From NCBI GenBank assembly GCA_034422455.1, contig DAOUJQ010000003.1, forward strand, positions 1 to 64,000: a stretch of DNA of 64,000 nt, given 5' to 3'. Positions 33,948 to 42,378 of the stretch are shown one piece after another (within the stretch, counting starts at the first letter, position 1; the number at the start of each line of letters is the position of its first letter). Under the pieces are notes generated by a model, which made no database searches, was not told where the DNA came from, and was given only the letters and a program-made list of their open reading frames with translations. The position numbers and the translations under genes were made by a program. This DNA is from UBA1127 sp034422455 (GTDB taxonomy: Bacteria; Chloroflexota; Dehalococcoidia; Lucifugimonadales; UBA1127).

Positions 33948-34868
33948 GTGGAACCCATCGTTCAGGTCACGGACCTCGTCAAGCGCTACGGAAACCTCAC
34001 CGCCGTCGGAGGCATCAGCTTTTCGGTCGACCCAACGGAGTGCTTCGGCATCCTGGGGCCCAACGGCGCGGGCAAGAGCAGCACCCTCCGCATCCTGACG
34101 GCCATATCGCCGGCGACGTCCGGGCGGGTGGTCATCGACGGGCTGGACGTGGCGCGGCACCCGCGGCTGGTGAAGGCGCGGCTGGGCGTGGTGCCGCAGG
34201 AGGAGGACCTGGACACGGACCTGCCCGTGCTGCAGAACCTGCTGGTGTACAGCCGGTACTTCCGCATGCCCCGGGAACTGGCGCTGGCCAAGGCGCGTGA
34301 AGCACTCAACTTCTTCGAGCTGGGCGACCGGGCGGACACGCGGGTCGACACGCTGTCGGGCGGGATGAAGCGCCGGCTGGTCATCGCCCGGGCGATGCTG
34401 AACCAGCCGCGGGTGCTGGTGCTGGACGAGCCGACGACGGGCCTGGACCCGCTGGGACGGCACCTGGTCTGGGAACGGTTGCTGGAGCTGCGGCGGCAGG
34501 GGATCACCACGGTGCTCTCGACGCACAACATGGAGGAGGCGACGGCGCTGTGCCAGCGGCTGGTCATCATCGACCACGGGCGGATCATCGCGGAGGGGCC
34601 GCCGACGGAGCTGGTGCGGCAATCGGCGGGGCGGGAGGTGGTGGAGGTGCGGCCGCCGCTGGGCGAGCTGGCCACGGTGCGGGGCCGGCTGACGGGGCTG
34701 GGGCTGCAGGTCGAGCGGGCAGGCACGGCGCTGCTGGCCTACGGGGCGGACGCGGTCGAACTGGAGCGGCAGCTGGCGTCTGAGGGGCTGCAGGTGCTCT
34801 ACCGGACGGCGAACCTGGAGGACGTGTTCCTGCGGCTGACGGGCCGCAGCATCGAGGAGGACGACTAG
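33948..34868 (+). CDS. ABC exporter ATP-binding protein (NodI/DRA-like)
   Basis: 306 residues, GTG start. Walker A GILGPNGAGKSSTL, Q-loop VVPQEEDLDTDL, signature LSGGMKRRLVIARAM, Walker B VLVLDEPTTGLDP and H-loop STHNMEEA. The sequence LVYSRYFRMPRELA is typical of NodI-type exporters, which with a NodJ permease export lipo-oligosaccharides or drugs. The C-terminal about 80 residues form a DUF4162-like appendix. The permease gene follows with a 1-base overlap (TAGTG), so they are coupled. Confidence 0.88.
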   Translation: MEPIVQVTDLVKRYGNLTAVGGISFSVDPTECFGILGPNGAGKSSTLRILTAISPATSGRVVIDGLDVARHPRLVKARLGVVPQEEDLDTDLPVLQNLLVYSRYFRMPRELALAKAREALNFFELGDRADTRVDTLSGGMKRRLVIARAMLNQPRVLVLDEPTTGLDPLGRHLVWERLLELRRQGITTVLSTHNMEEATALCQRLVIIDHGRIIAEGPPTELVRQSAGREVVEVRPPLGELATVRGRLTGLGLQVERAGTALLAYGADAVELERQLASEGLQVLYRTANLEDVFLRLTGRSIEEDD

Positions 34869-35638
34869 TGGAGGCCCCCAATGCCTTCTACGCCGTCGCC
34901 GTGTGGCGTCGGCACCGGGACGCCTTCCTCCGCAACTGGACGACGGAGGCGGGAGGCGTGTTCCTGGAGCCGCTCATCGTGCTGGGCGCGTTCGGGTACG
35001 GCCTGGGGCAGTTCGTGGGCGAGTTCGAGGGGGACCTCTCGTACGCCGCGTACATCACGCCGGGGCTGATCGCGGGGTACGCGATGTTCCACGCGCTGTT
35101 CGAGGGGGCGTACGGCGCGTACCTGCGGCTCTCCATGCACCGGGTGTTCAACAGCATGCTGGCGACGCCGATGCAGGTGGAAGACCTGGTGCTGGGGGAG
35201 ATGATCTGGGGCGCGAGCCGGTCGGTGCTGACGGCCATCGCGGTGCTTGTGGTCGCGATGGGGTTCGGGCTGATCGAGTCGCCGCTGGCGGCGCTGGCGG
35301 TCCCGGCGGCCTTCCTGGTGGGGCTGGTCTTCTTCCCGATGGCGTTGAGCGCCACGGCCGTGGTACCGAGCATCAACTCGCTGAACAACGTGTTCACGGT
35401 AGTGGCCGTGCCGATGTACTTTGTCAGCGGCATCTTCTTCCCGGTGTCGAGCCTGCCGGACTGGATGGAGCCTATCGTGTGGGCGCTGCCGCTGACGGCG
35501 TCGGCGCACCTGATGCGGGGGCTGGTGCTGGGCGGGCTGGACATGACGCACCTGTACGCATTCCTGGCGCTGGTGGGGATGGTCGTGGCCTTCGGGCTGC
35601 TGGCCACCTTCCTGATGCGCCGCCGACTCATCACGTAG
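34868..35638 (+). CDS. ABC-2 type permease (NodJ-like)
   Basis: 256 residues from a GTG that overlaps the stop of the ATPase gene by one base. Six hydrophobic segments; the ABC-2 signature block FFPVSSLPDWMEPIVWALPL near residue 195 and the start FYAVAVWRRHRDAFLRNW are NodJ-like. With the preceding ATPase it forms a two-gene half-size exporter for a hydrophobic or lipid-linked substrate that cannot be named from sequence. Confidence 0.85.
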   Translation: MEAPNAFYAVAVWRRHRDAFLRNWTTEAGGVFLEPLIVLGAFGYGLGQFVGEFEGDLSYAAYITPGLIAGYAMFHALFEGAYGAYLRLSMHRVFNSMLATPMQVEDLVLGEMIWGASRSVLTAIAVLVVAMGFGLIESPLAALAVPAAFLVGLVFFPMALSATAVVPSINSLNNVFTVVAVPMYFVSGIFFPVSSLPDWMEPIVWALPLTASAHLMRGLVLGGLDMTHLYAFLALVGMVVAFGLLATFLMRRRLIT

Positions 35639-35736
35639 GCCGAGAGGGAACGTCCAACGAGCGCGGGCGAGGATGGAGGCCGCGGCCGCTTTCCCGGCAT
35701 ACGGAAAATCCATCCAGCCCAAATACCGTTTGGGTA

Positions 35737-35765
35737 TTGGCTGCCATAGCAGGTTATGTTATACT
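35737..35765 (+). promoter_or_regulatory. Promoter of the C26 amidase gene
   Basis: TTGGCT at 35737-35742, 17-base spacer, TATACT at 35760-35765. The leader to the ATG at 35922 would be about 150 bases. Confidence 0.7.
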
Positions 35766-35890
35766 GTTCGGTAATCAAGGGCTCCCCGTTTTCTCCCCAT
35801 GCGGACTTCCCCTCGACACTTTTCGGGTCTTCTTGTGGCTGCCGCTTTCCCGGACATGCTGCGGCAAGCCAAAGGCCCCACAACCCTTGT

Positions 35891-35905
35891 GCATACGACG
35901 TATGC
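35891..35905. promoter_or_regulatory. Inverted repeat next to the ribosome site
   Basis: GCATAC-GAC-GTATGC, ending 7 bases before AAAGGAGG of the C26 amidase gene. It could form a small hairpin in the mRNA leader or be an operator. It resembles the ACATACGTATGT palindrome at 17673-17684. Confidence 0.4.
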
Positions 35906-35921
35906 TTGAAAGGAGGATGCT

Positions 35922-36596
35922 ATGGCAGAACAATTCAAGCCGACCATTGTGATTTCGGCTTTTTCGCGCAGCTATGCCTCGACCTATGCTGAAGCGGTGC
36001 GGCGATGGGACGCCACGCCCCTGGTGGTGACGAAGGCAACAGAGGCCGCCGCTGCGGTGGCGCGGATGGACGGGCTGCTGCTGGCCGGGGGGCCCGATGT
36101 ACACCCGGAACGTTACGGCGCGGAGGTGGACCCGCTGGCGGGGACCTCGCCATCCCCGGCCCTCGACGCCCTGGACTTCCCGCTGCTGGAAACGGCGTTG
36201 GAGAGAGACCTGCCGGTGCTCGGCGTTTGCCGCGGCATGCAAGTGCTCAACGTGGCCCTTGGCGGCAGCCTGCTCCAGCACGTGGACAACCACAGAGGCA
36301 CGAATCACCGCATCTGGATATCGCCGGGGAGCAAGCTGGCGGTCATCGTTGGGGCCGGCGGGCAGGTGCGGGTCAACAGCAGCCACCACCAGGGGCTGAC
36401 GGAGGCGCAGCGCGCGCCGACGCTGATGTCGACGGCGTATTCGGTGGAGGACGGGCTGGTGGAGGGGCTGGAGAGCCCGCACCACCGCTTCGTAGTCGCG
36501 GTGCAGTGCCACCCGGAGCGGTCGGACGAGCTGCCACGGCAGTTCCAGAACCTGTTCGGGGCGCTGGCGCACCAGGCGGCGACGCGGGAGCGGTAG
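35922..36596 (+). CDS. Gamma-glutamyl-GABA hydrolase-like amidase (peptidase C26)
   Basis: 224 residues. Class I glutamine-amidotransferase fold: DGLLLAGGPDVHPERYG, nucleophile Cys in PVLGVCRGMQVLNVALGG, and His/Glu of the triad in VVAVQCHPERSDEL. It matches PuuD-like hydrolases that split gamma-glutamyl amides (gamma-glutamyl-GABA in polyamine breakdown). No other puu genes are near, although two glutamine synthetase paralogues are in the window at 3.6-6.5 kb. It is slightly shorter than the usual 240-250. GAAAGGAGG precedes the ATG; it has its own consensus promoter with a 150-base leader that is AT-richer than the surroundings. Confidence 0.85.
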   Translation: MAEQFKPTIVISAFSRSYASTYAEAVRRWDATPLVVTKATEAAAAVARMDGLLLAGGPDVHPERYGAEVDPLAGTSPSPALDALDFPLLETALERDLPVLGVCRGMQVLNVALGGSLLQHVDNHRGTNHRIWISPGSKLAVIVGAGGQVRVNSSHHQGLTEAQRAPTLMSTAYSVEDGLVEGLESPHHRFVVAVQCHPERSDELPRQFQNLFGALAHQAATRER

Positions 36597-36737
36597 GCGC
36601 TGCAACGTATCCCTGTCTACCCCGCCCCTGGACACTGGCTTCGGCCGGTGAGACGAGGAGGGGCGCTGGTGCACCGGGCGCAAATGCGGACTCGCTTTGT
36701 ATTGCTCTCTCACAGGATGGGGTCCCCGTTGCGCGGC

Positions 36738-36856
36738 GGGGAATTGTTTCGCCGGATGCCGTAGCTGCGGGAAATTGTCTCCAATTGTCGCGCCGTAGCT
36801 GTTTTGGGGGGCCACAGCTACGCGGAAAATTTTCCACCCGTGAGAAACAATTCCCC
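36738..36856 (+). repeat. Structured repeat, copy E (most regular)
   Basis: 119 bp with perfect 13-bp terminal inverted repeats GGGGAATTGTTTC/GAAACAATTCCCC and an internal perfect palindrome CGTAGCTG/CAGCTACG. The family has two end types (GGGGAATTGTTTC here and in A and C; GGGATTCGT in B, D and G), both pairing perfectly within each copy, so the ends change together. There is no open frame and no transposase; it resembles a MITE or a structured RNA/DNA element. Confidence 0.75.
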
Positions 36857-36916
36857 GGGGTCACTGGCCGTAGCGCAGCCGGTCGTCCTGGTGTGCTGAA
36901 TTTTGTCCTTCATGGG

Positions 36917-36964
36917 GAGAGGGTAGCGAGGGTGTCGGCGTACGCGCCAGTGGACGGTGGCAGG
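36917..36964 (+). repeat. G-rich tail repeat, copy E
   Basis: GAGGGTAGCG, then a diverged TACGCGCCAGTGG and GGTGGCAGG, 61 bases after structured repeat E. Confidence 0.5.
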
Positions 36965-37011
36965 CTTCGTAGGAATGACGGCGCGAGGGCGGGAAGGGTG
37001 ACGTGGGGGCG

Positions 37012-37740
37012 CTAGTTGAGCGGTCCTGCAGTTACGGTGACGGCCACTCCAAAGTGGTCTGACAACGACTCTCCGTCGTGAACGTTGCTGATCACATCCA
37101 TGGCCCCCACGGCCAAGTCATTGCTCAGTACGATGTGGTCAATGCTCCTGCGACCCTGAAAAGAGAGGTCGGCGGTGGCGATGGTCATGTATGCCGGGAA
37201 GGCTTGCCGTAAGGCGGTCTGCAAACGTTTCGGGGCACGGCTGCCAGGCCCGACTATCTGATTGAAGTCCCCCACGACAACTAGGCGCTCTGCAGGCATT
37301 CCCTCCAGGAGTGTAGCCAGACATCCCAGGTAGGATTCGTGGTCTTCCCATCGCGTCTTGCGTCCACTGGCGCGATACGACTCTGTGCGGGAGCCGGACC
37401 ACGGGATGCAGACGCCGACTACAGTGGTGTCGCCGATGGGCGTCCGGGTAACGCCTGATATGAACCGTCCGGGGGGCATTGAGGGGATTCCGACGTCATC
37501 AACTTGTGTCCAGGGCTGCCTTGACCAGAGCACAACCTTCCGCCGTCCCGCCTTCACCGAATACCCGTAGTCCGACTGGGCAGTGATGGTGTACCCATCC
37601 CGAGACAGCAGCCTGTCGTCCACCTCCGTCAGGCAGGCGACGTCCGGGGCAAGCTGGTCGATGCGGCTCAGGATTTCCGGGGCGCGCCGAGAGCGGGGCG
37701 TCGCCCACTCAGTATTCCATGTGACCATTCTCAATGGCAT
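37012..37740 (-). CDS. Endonuclease/exonuclease/phosphatase family protein
   Basis: 242 residues from ATG 37740. EEP-fold motifs: MVTWNTEWATP at the start (Asn/Glu metal site), CLTEVDDRLL (catalytic Glu), VVVGDFNQIVG (D-x-N), RSIDHIVLSN and the final LSDHFGVAVTV (S-D-H). Substrates of this family range from DNA to phosphoinositides; a soluble DNase or phosphodiesterase is most likely for this length. Visibly AT-richer than its neighbours, suggesting transfer. It is alone on the minus strand. Confidence 0.85.
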   Translation of the reverse strand: MPLRMVTWNTEWATPRSRRAPEILSRIDQLAPDVACLTEVDDRLLSRDGYTITAQSDYGYSVKAGRRKVVLWSRQPWTQVDDVGIPSMPPGRFISGVTRTPIGDTTVVGVCIPWSGSRTESYRASGRKTRWEDHESYLGCLATLLEGMPAERLVVVGDFNQIVGPGSRAPKRLQTALRQAFPAYMTIATADLSFQGRRSIDHIVLSNDLAVGAMDVISNVHDGESLSDHFGVAVTVTAGPLN

Positions 37741-37774
37741 GGTCCTTCTTTGGGTTCCGCAAGCCTTCACATTG

Positions 37775-37835
37775 CCCCGCCCTCTGGATTCCCCTGCCTA
37801 CGCAGAACCCTTCGACAGGCTCAGGGCGAACGGGC
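37775..37835 (+). repeat. Chimeric short repeat
   Basis: A REP-like unit starting CCCTCTGGATTCCCCTGCC whose right half is replaced after GCAGA by a CTTCGACAGGCTCAGGGCG unit: two repeat families joined inside their palindromes. Confidence 0.55.
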
Positions 37836-37837
37836 AC

Positions 37838-38305
37838 CTAGAGCGGCGGGGGCGGCGTGCCGGTCAGGTAGCGGCGGAAGCCGACGGTGAGGGCCTGGTA
37901 GCCGAGGCGGCGGTAGAAGCGGTGGGAGTCGCGGCGGTGATTGCGGCTCTGGAACTGGAGCTTGTAGCAGCCGGCGTCGCGGGCGGTGGCCTCGCACCAG
38001 GCCATGAGGGCGCGGCCCACTCCCGTGCGTCGATGGGCCTCGTCCACCACGAGGTTCTCCAGCTGCGCCCACGGCTGCGTGTGGTGGCTGAGGTTGGGCA
38101 TGATCGCGAGCATGACGGAGCCAACGACTGCGCCCTCGACGACAGCGACGACGTGCCGCATGCCGGGCTGGCGGTCGATGGCGTCGATGGCGGACAGCGC
38201 GGCGTCGCGGTCCGGGGCCTCCCCGGGCGGGTCCATCTGCGCGAGCAGCGCAATGAGGGCGTCAACGTCGCCCGGTTGAGCGTCCCGTATGGTGACCTGC
38301 GGCAT
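37838..38305 (-). CDS. GNAT family N-acetyltransferase
   Basis: 155 residues, one GNAT domain. Motif A (acetyl-CoA pyrophosphate loop) reads LENLVVDEAHRRTGVGRAL; motif B SHRFYRRLGYQA near the end. The start MPQVTIRDAQPGDVDALI is the usual first strand and helix. The acceptor amine is unknown. GGAGGAAGCC before the ATG supports the start. It is a single gene between a repeat and plsY (divergent). Confidence 0.88.
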   Translation of the reverse strand: MPQVTIRDAQPGDVDALIALLAQMDPPGEAPDRDAALSAIDAIDRQPGMRHVVAVVEGAVVGSVMLAIMPNLSHHTQPWAQLENLVVDEAHRRTGVGRALMAWCEATARDAGCYKLQFQSRNHRRDSHRFYRRLGYQALTVGFRRYLTGTPPPPL

Positions 38306-38420
38306 GGCTTCCTCCCTACGTGTGAGCGGACGGCGTCAGTATAGTGCACGGGGTGGCCGGACATTGCCGAAAAAGGTATCCTGCGGTTAAATGTAGGCGA
38401 CTTCTTGACCAGGGGCCCTT

Positions 38421-39089
38421 ATGCTGCCCATCACCTTAGCGTTTCTGGCCGGTTACCTGTGGGGAGGGATTCCCACGGCATACCTGTGGTCGCGCTTCCG
38501 TGGCGGGATCGACATCCGGGAGCACGGCTCCGGCAACATGGGGGCCTCCAACGTCATCGCCCACGTGGGCAAGAAGAGCGGGTATGCGCTGGGGCTGTTC
38601 GACGGCTTCGTGAAGGGAACGGCCCCGGTGGTGGTGGCCTCGATGCTGGGCTACTCCGAGTGGGTGCAGGCCACGGCCGGGCTGGGCGCGGTGGTGGGCC
38701 ACAACTGGTCGCCGTACATGAAGTTCACGGGCGGCCGGGGCATCGCCACATCGGCCGGGGTGTTCATCGGCTTCGGCCTGTGGCCGGAGCTGCTGCTGGG
38801 AATTCTGATCGGCGGCATCTGGGGGGGCGTCGTGCGGAAGAACATCGCGCTGTGGCTGCTGCCGGGCATGGCGCTCACCCTGCCGATGGGCATCTACCTC
38901 GGCCGCTCCACCGAAGGCATGACCGTGCTGACGGCGGTGTTTGCGCTGATGATGCTGAAGCGGCTGGCGGCCAACTGGCGGGCGCCGATGGAAGGCGAGC
39001 CGGTGGTACGGGTCCTCCGCTACAGATTGCTCTTCGACCGTGACATTGCGGACCGCGACGAATGGGTCTCCCGTCGTCCGGAGGGGTAG
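38421..39089 (+). CDS. plsY: Acyl-phosphate glycerol-3-phosphate acyltransferase
   Basis: 222 residues. PlsY transfers the acyl group from acyl-phosphate to glycerol-3-phosphate in the membrane. Motif 1 EHGSGNMGASNV, motif 2 GHNWSPYMKFTGGRGIATSAG and several transmembrane helices are present; the third motif region near residue 170-190 is less typical. PlsX, which makes acyl-phosphate, is not in the window. The next gene starts 34 bases after the stop and may be co-transcribed. Confidence 0.9.
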   Translation: MLPITLAFLAGYLWGGIPTAYLWSRFRGGIDIREHGSGNMGASNVIAHVGKKSGYALGLFDGFVKGTAPVVVASMLGYSEWVQATAGLGAVVGHNWSPYMKFTGGRGIATSAGVFIGFGLWPELLLGILIGGIWGGVVRKNIALWLLPGMALTLPMGIYLGRSTEGMTVLTAVFALMMLKRLAANWRAPMEGEPVVRVLRYRLLFDRDIADRDEWVSRRPEG

Positions 39090-39122
39090 TGCGATAGCGA
39101 TGCTCCCCGCCGTCAGTGGACA

Positions 39123-39617
39123 GTGACTCAGATGCAGTGCACCTTCCATCCCCAGACGGAAACGCTGCTGCGCTGCAGCAAGTGCGAGCAGCCCATCTGC
39201 GGCAAGTGCGCCATCACCACCCCCGTAGGCGCACGGTGCCCCGACTGCGCCCAGGTGCAGCGACTCCCCACCTACTCCCTGCCCAGCCCCCAGCTTGCCG
39301 TGTCCATCGTGGTGGCGCTGGCCGCGGGCATCGCGATAGGCATCGCGTTCGGGTTCATCGAGAACGTCCTGCCGGGCGGGTTCATCCGGCACATCTACGT
39401 GGCGCTCGCCTTCCTGGCCTCGGGGCACCTCATCGGGGAGGCGGTCAGCCGCGCGAGCAACCGCAAGCGGGCCACGCCGCTGCAGATCATCGCGGTCCTC
39501 AGCTACGCTCTGAGCATCATCGTGTTTTCGCTGGCGGCAGGCGGACTGGTCATCGGGCTGTACAGCCTTGTCGGGCTGGTCGTCGGCGCGGCGCTGGCGG
39601 TGAACCCGTTCCGGTAG
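39123..39617 (+). CDS. B-box zinc-finger membrane protein
   Basis: 164 residues; GTG at 39123 or ATG at 39132. The first 45 residues carry a B-box-like zinc finger: CTFHPQTETLLRCSKCEQPI, CGKCAITTPVGARCPDCA. Then at least three hydrophobic helices (about 58-80, 88-105, 123-158). Similar B-box heads occur in front of rhomboid proteases and other membrane modules in actinobacteria; here the membrane part lacks the rhomboid GxSG. The function is unknown. It lies just downstream of plsY. Confidence 0.65.
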   Translation: MTQMQCTFHPQTETLLRCSKCEQPICGKCAITTPVGARCPDCAQVQRLPTYSLPSPQLAVSIVVALAAGIAIGIAFGFIENVLPGGFIRHIYVALAFLASGHLIGEAVSRASNRKRATPLQIIAVLSYALSIIVFSLAAGGLVIGLYSLVGLVVGAALAVNPFR

Positions 39618-39643
39618 GGGCGGCCGCCCAGTCACAACCGAGC

Positions 39644-39719
39644 ACTCGTTTTGTCTTCGTTTCGTAGCCGGAATGGCGCATTTCAGCTACGAAACCGATT
39701 TTTTCTGAGGGAAACGAGT
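39644..39719 (+). repeat. Structured repeat, copy F
   Basis: Ends ACTCGTTT/AAACGAGT and an internal perfect 9-bp palindrome TTTCGTAGC/GCTACGAAA. It is the shortest copy (76 bp), with a third end sequence that still pairs. Confidence 0.65.
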
Positions 39720-39765
39720 CCCCGGGGGTTGGCGTCAGAGGGGCACGCTCTCGGCTCCATGGAGG

Positions 39766-39815
39766 CAGGGTAACGAGCAGAGCGTCGTCCGCGCGAGGGG
39801 GCGGTGTCAGGGGGG
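39766..39815 (+). repeat. G-rich tail repeat, copy F
   Basis: CAGGGTAACG, TCCGCGCGAGGGGG and GGTGTCAGGGGG, 47 bases after structured repeat F. Confidence 0.6.
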
Positions 39816-40109
39816 TGGGGGCCATTGGGCGCGGAGTTTCTGGATACCGGCATTCGCCGGTATGAGGGGTTGGGGACCTTCATCACTCCCATCCCAACCC
39901 CGTATCGAGTACGGGACAGTCTCCTCCCCCATCAAGGGGGAAGGGGAACCCCGCCCTGCCCCTCCCCGTCGTTCCTGCCTCCGCAGGAACGACGGGGAGG
40001 ACGGCGCCCCTACGCGGGACGGACGCTTGCACACGGAAGGGTTGGCTTCACGGTTTGGGGCAAGCTGTGGTAACCTTGCAGGGTTGAAACCAATCGTCGA
40101 GGTGTTCCG

Positions 40110-40787
40110 GTGCGCGTGCAAGTAGTCTTTCTGGCGGACGTGCCGCCCAAGCACATGGCGGGGGACGTCCGCGCCGTGTCCGGCGGGTACGCCCGCAACT
40201 ACCTGATCCCGCAGGGGCTGGCGGCCCCGGCGACCGCCGACCAACTGAAGCGGATTGCGAAGATCAAGTCGGCTGCGGAGGCCAAGCGGGCGCGGGACAC
40301 CGCGGACCTGAAGGGCGTCGCGGACCTGCTGGAGGGGCTGAGCGTGACGCTGAAGGGCCGCTCCGGCCAGGGCGGGCGCCTGTACGGCTCCATCACGACG
40401 ATGGCCATCGCGCAGGCGCTGACGGACGCGACGGGGCACAACGTCGACCGGCGGATCATCTCGCTGACGGAGCCCATCCGCGACCTGGGGACGTTCCAGG
40501 TGCCGGTGCGGCTGCACATGGACCTGATTCCCACCGTGACGGTGGTGGTCGAGGACGCGGCGGGGCGGTACTTCGCGCAGACCGATGAGCCGGAAGCGGA
40601 GGAGAGCACCGAGGCAGAGGACGCTGCGACGGGTGCTGAGGGCGTTGCGGAGGAATCGGTCGCAGAAGCCGAGGACGCGCCGGAGGACTCAGTCGCGGAG
40701 GCCGCAGTCGACGAGGAGCCGGCGGCGGAAGCCGAGGAACCGGGCGGCGACGCGGCGGCGGGTGAGAGCGAGGAAGAGTCCGCGTAG
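40110..40787 (+). CDS. rplI: 50S ribosomal protein L9 with long acidic tail
   Basis: 225 residues; GTG start with GAGGTG 6 bases before. The N-terminal domain VVFLADVPPKHMAGDVRAVS, GGYARNYLIPQGLAAPAT is the L9 rRNA-binding head; the long linker helix and C-terminal domain end near residue 150 (VTVVVEDAAGRYFAQ). About 75 further residues are almost only Glu, Ala, Asp, Ser and Val; ordinary L9 is about 150 residues. The tail is probably disordered. rplI directly upstream of dnaB is a common arrangement. A good terminator follows. Confidence 0.93.
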   Translation: MRVQVVFLADVPPKHMAGDVRAVSGGYARNYLIPQGLAAPATADQLKRIAKIKSAAEAKRARDTADLKGVADLLEGLSVTLKGRSGQGGRLYGSITTMAIAQALTDATGHNVDRRIISLTEPIRDLGTFQVPVRLHMDLIPTVTVVVEDAAGRYFAQTDEPEAEESTEAEDAATGAEGVAEESVAEAEDAPEDSVAEAAVDEEPAAEAEEPGGDAAAGESEEESA

Positions 40788-40811
40788 AGAGACTCCCGAA
40801 AATGCGATTAG

Positions 40812-40835
40812 AACGGGCCCCAATGTGGGCCCGTT
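40812..40835 (+). terminator. Rho-independent terminator after rplI
   Basis: Perfect 9-bp stem AACGGGCCC/GGGCCCGTT, 6-base loop, then TGCTTTTTC, so dnaB needs its own promoter. Confidence 0.85.
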
Positions 40836-40944
40836 TGCTTTTTCAGAACACCCCTGATGTCAAGAGTGAAAACTCCAATTTCGCATGCTGGATTGAGCAG
40901 CCTTGACTGGTCTTATTCTTGTGTCTCCCCCCAGTGGCGGGCTC

Positions 40945-40973
40945 TTGCCATTGCCTGCGGGTTTTGGTATTTT
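40945..40973 (+). promoter_or_regulatory. Promoter of the dnaB operon
   Basis: TTGCCA at 40945-40950, 17-base spacer, TATTTT at 40968-40973; the leader would be about 20 bases. An 11-bp direct repeat TTTTCAGAACA occurs at 40840 and 40970, the second copy overlapping the -10. Confidence 0.6.
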
Positions 40974-40998
40974 CAGAACAAACGTTTGGTAATCAACT

Positions 40999-42378
40999 AT
41001 GGTGTACGCAGAGAGGGTCCTTCCACACGACATAGAGGCGGAAGAGGCGGTCATCGGGGCGCTGCTGATCGACGGCGACGCCATCCACCAGGTCGCGCCC
41101 GTGCTGCGGCCCGGGGACTTCTACCGCGAGCGGAACCGGTGGTGCTACGAGGCGGCGATCGAGCTGTCGCAGCGGCCGGAGGCGATCGACCTGGCGACGC
41201 TGGGGCACGAGATGGCGCGGCTCAGCCGGCTGGAGGACGCGGGCGGCTACGAGTACCTGAGCCAGCTCTCGGCCACGGTGCCTACGTCGGTCAACGTCGA
41301 ATACTACGCGCAGATCGTGCGGCGCACGTCCATCATGCGGCAGCTCATCCACGCGGCGTCGGGCATCGCCAACCTGGGATTCGAGAACGGCGCGGACGTC
41401 GACGAGACGCTGACGCGGGCGGAGGACCTGCTCTTCCGGCTGCGCGGGGCGGGCACGGGCCGGGACTTCGTGCACATCCGCGAGGTGCTGGACCGGTACC
41501 TGGAGGAGTCGGCGCAGGCGACGGCGGGGCCGCTGGGGCACAGCGCCGCGCCGATCCCGTCGGGGTTCGGCGACCTCGACCAGATCCTGGGCGGGCTGCA
41601 ACGCTCGGACCTCATCGTGCTCGCCGCCCGGCCCGGCCTGGGCAAGACGGCGCTGGCGCTGAGCATGGCGCGGAACGCGGCGCGGTACGGGGCGACGTCG
41701 GCCATCTTCAGCGTGGAGATGAGCCGCGACCAGCTGGGGCAGCGACTGCTGGCAGCGGAGTCCAACGTCGACAGCTACCGGCTGCGGCAGCACCTGTACT
41801 CGGAGCAGCAGGAGCAGCGCATCGTGGACGCGACGGGCGTGCTGTCGGACCTGCCGATCTACATCGACGACACGCCGATGCTGTCGGTGATGGACCTGCG
41901 GAGCAAGGCGCGGCGGCTGCACCTGGAGCGGGGGACGGACCTGATCATCGTCGACTACCTGCAGCTGATGCAGGGGACGGACACGCGGGGGAACGCGAAC
42001 CGGGTCCAGGAGGTCAGCGAGATCTCGCGGTCGCTGAAGGGGCTGGCGCGGGACCTGAACGTGCCGGTGGTGGCGCTGTCGCAGCTCAGCCGCGCAGTGG
42101 AAAACCGGCCATCGCACCGGCCGCAGCTCTCGGACCTGCGGGAGAGCGGCAGCATCGAGCAGGACGCGGACGTGGTCATGTTCATCTACCGGGAGGACTT
42201 CAACTACAAGCAGGAGGAGTGGGAGGCCCGGTTTGTGGACAAGCCGTACCCGAAGGACATCGCGGAGCTGATCATCTCCAAGCACCGGCACGGTGCGCTG
42301 GGGTCGCTGCACCTGCGGTTCGAGAGCAGGCTGGCGAAGTTCGTCAGCATGACGGACCGCCCGGAGCCAATGCTATGA
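40999..42378 (+). CDS. dnaB: Replicative DNA helicase
   Basis: 459 residues. The N-terminal domain begins ERVLPHDIEAEEAVIGALL; the RecA-like motor has Walker A ARPGLGKTALALSMA, FSVEMSRDQL, Walker B LIIVDYLQLMQG and ALSQLSRAVENR, SDLRESGSIEQDADVV. It forms the hexamer that unwinds DNA at the fork. No clear ribosome site precedes the ATG. The next gene overlaps by ATGA, and a loader-like ATPase follows, giving a helicase/loader operon. Confidence 0.97.
   Translation: MVYAERVLPHDIEAEEAVIGALLIDGDAIHQVAPVLRPGDFYRERNRWCYEAAIELSQRPEAIDLATLGHEMARLSRLEDAGGYEYLSQLSATVPTSVNVEYYAQIVRRTSIMRQLIHAASGIANLGFENGADVDETLTRAEDLLFRLRGAGTGRDFVHIREVLDRYLEESAQATAGPLGHSAAPIPSGFGDLDQILGGLQRSDLIVLAARPGLGKTALALSMARNAARYGATSAIFSVEMSRDQLGQRLLAAESNVDSYRLRQHLYSEQQEQRIVDATGVLSDLPIYIDDTPMLSVMDLRSKARRLHLERGTDLIIVDYLQLMQGTDTRGNANRVQEVSEISRSLKGLARDLNVPVVALSQLSRAVENRPSHRPQLSDLRESGSIEQDADVVMFIYREDFNYKQEEWEARFVDKPYPKDIAELIISKHRHGALGSLHLRFESRLAKFVSMTDRPEPML

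Larger units (their letters stand above)
36597..37011. other. 415-base spacer with structured repeat E and tail
   Basis: No gene. It contains a degenerate GACACTGGC/GGCCGGTG hairpin near 36628, the structured repeat at 36738-36856 and the tail at 36917-36964. Confidence 0.65.
39618..40109. other. 492-base spacer with structured repeat F and tail
   Basis: No gene. Structured repeat 39644-39719, tail 39766-39815, a GATACCGGC/GCCGGTA hairpin near 39843, a CCCCGTATCGAGTACGGG hairpin near 39898, a REP-like palindrome near 39967 and a GCCCCTAC unit near 40005. The rplI promoter is probably in the last 60 bases (TTCACG, 18 bases, TAACCT). Confidence 0.6.
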
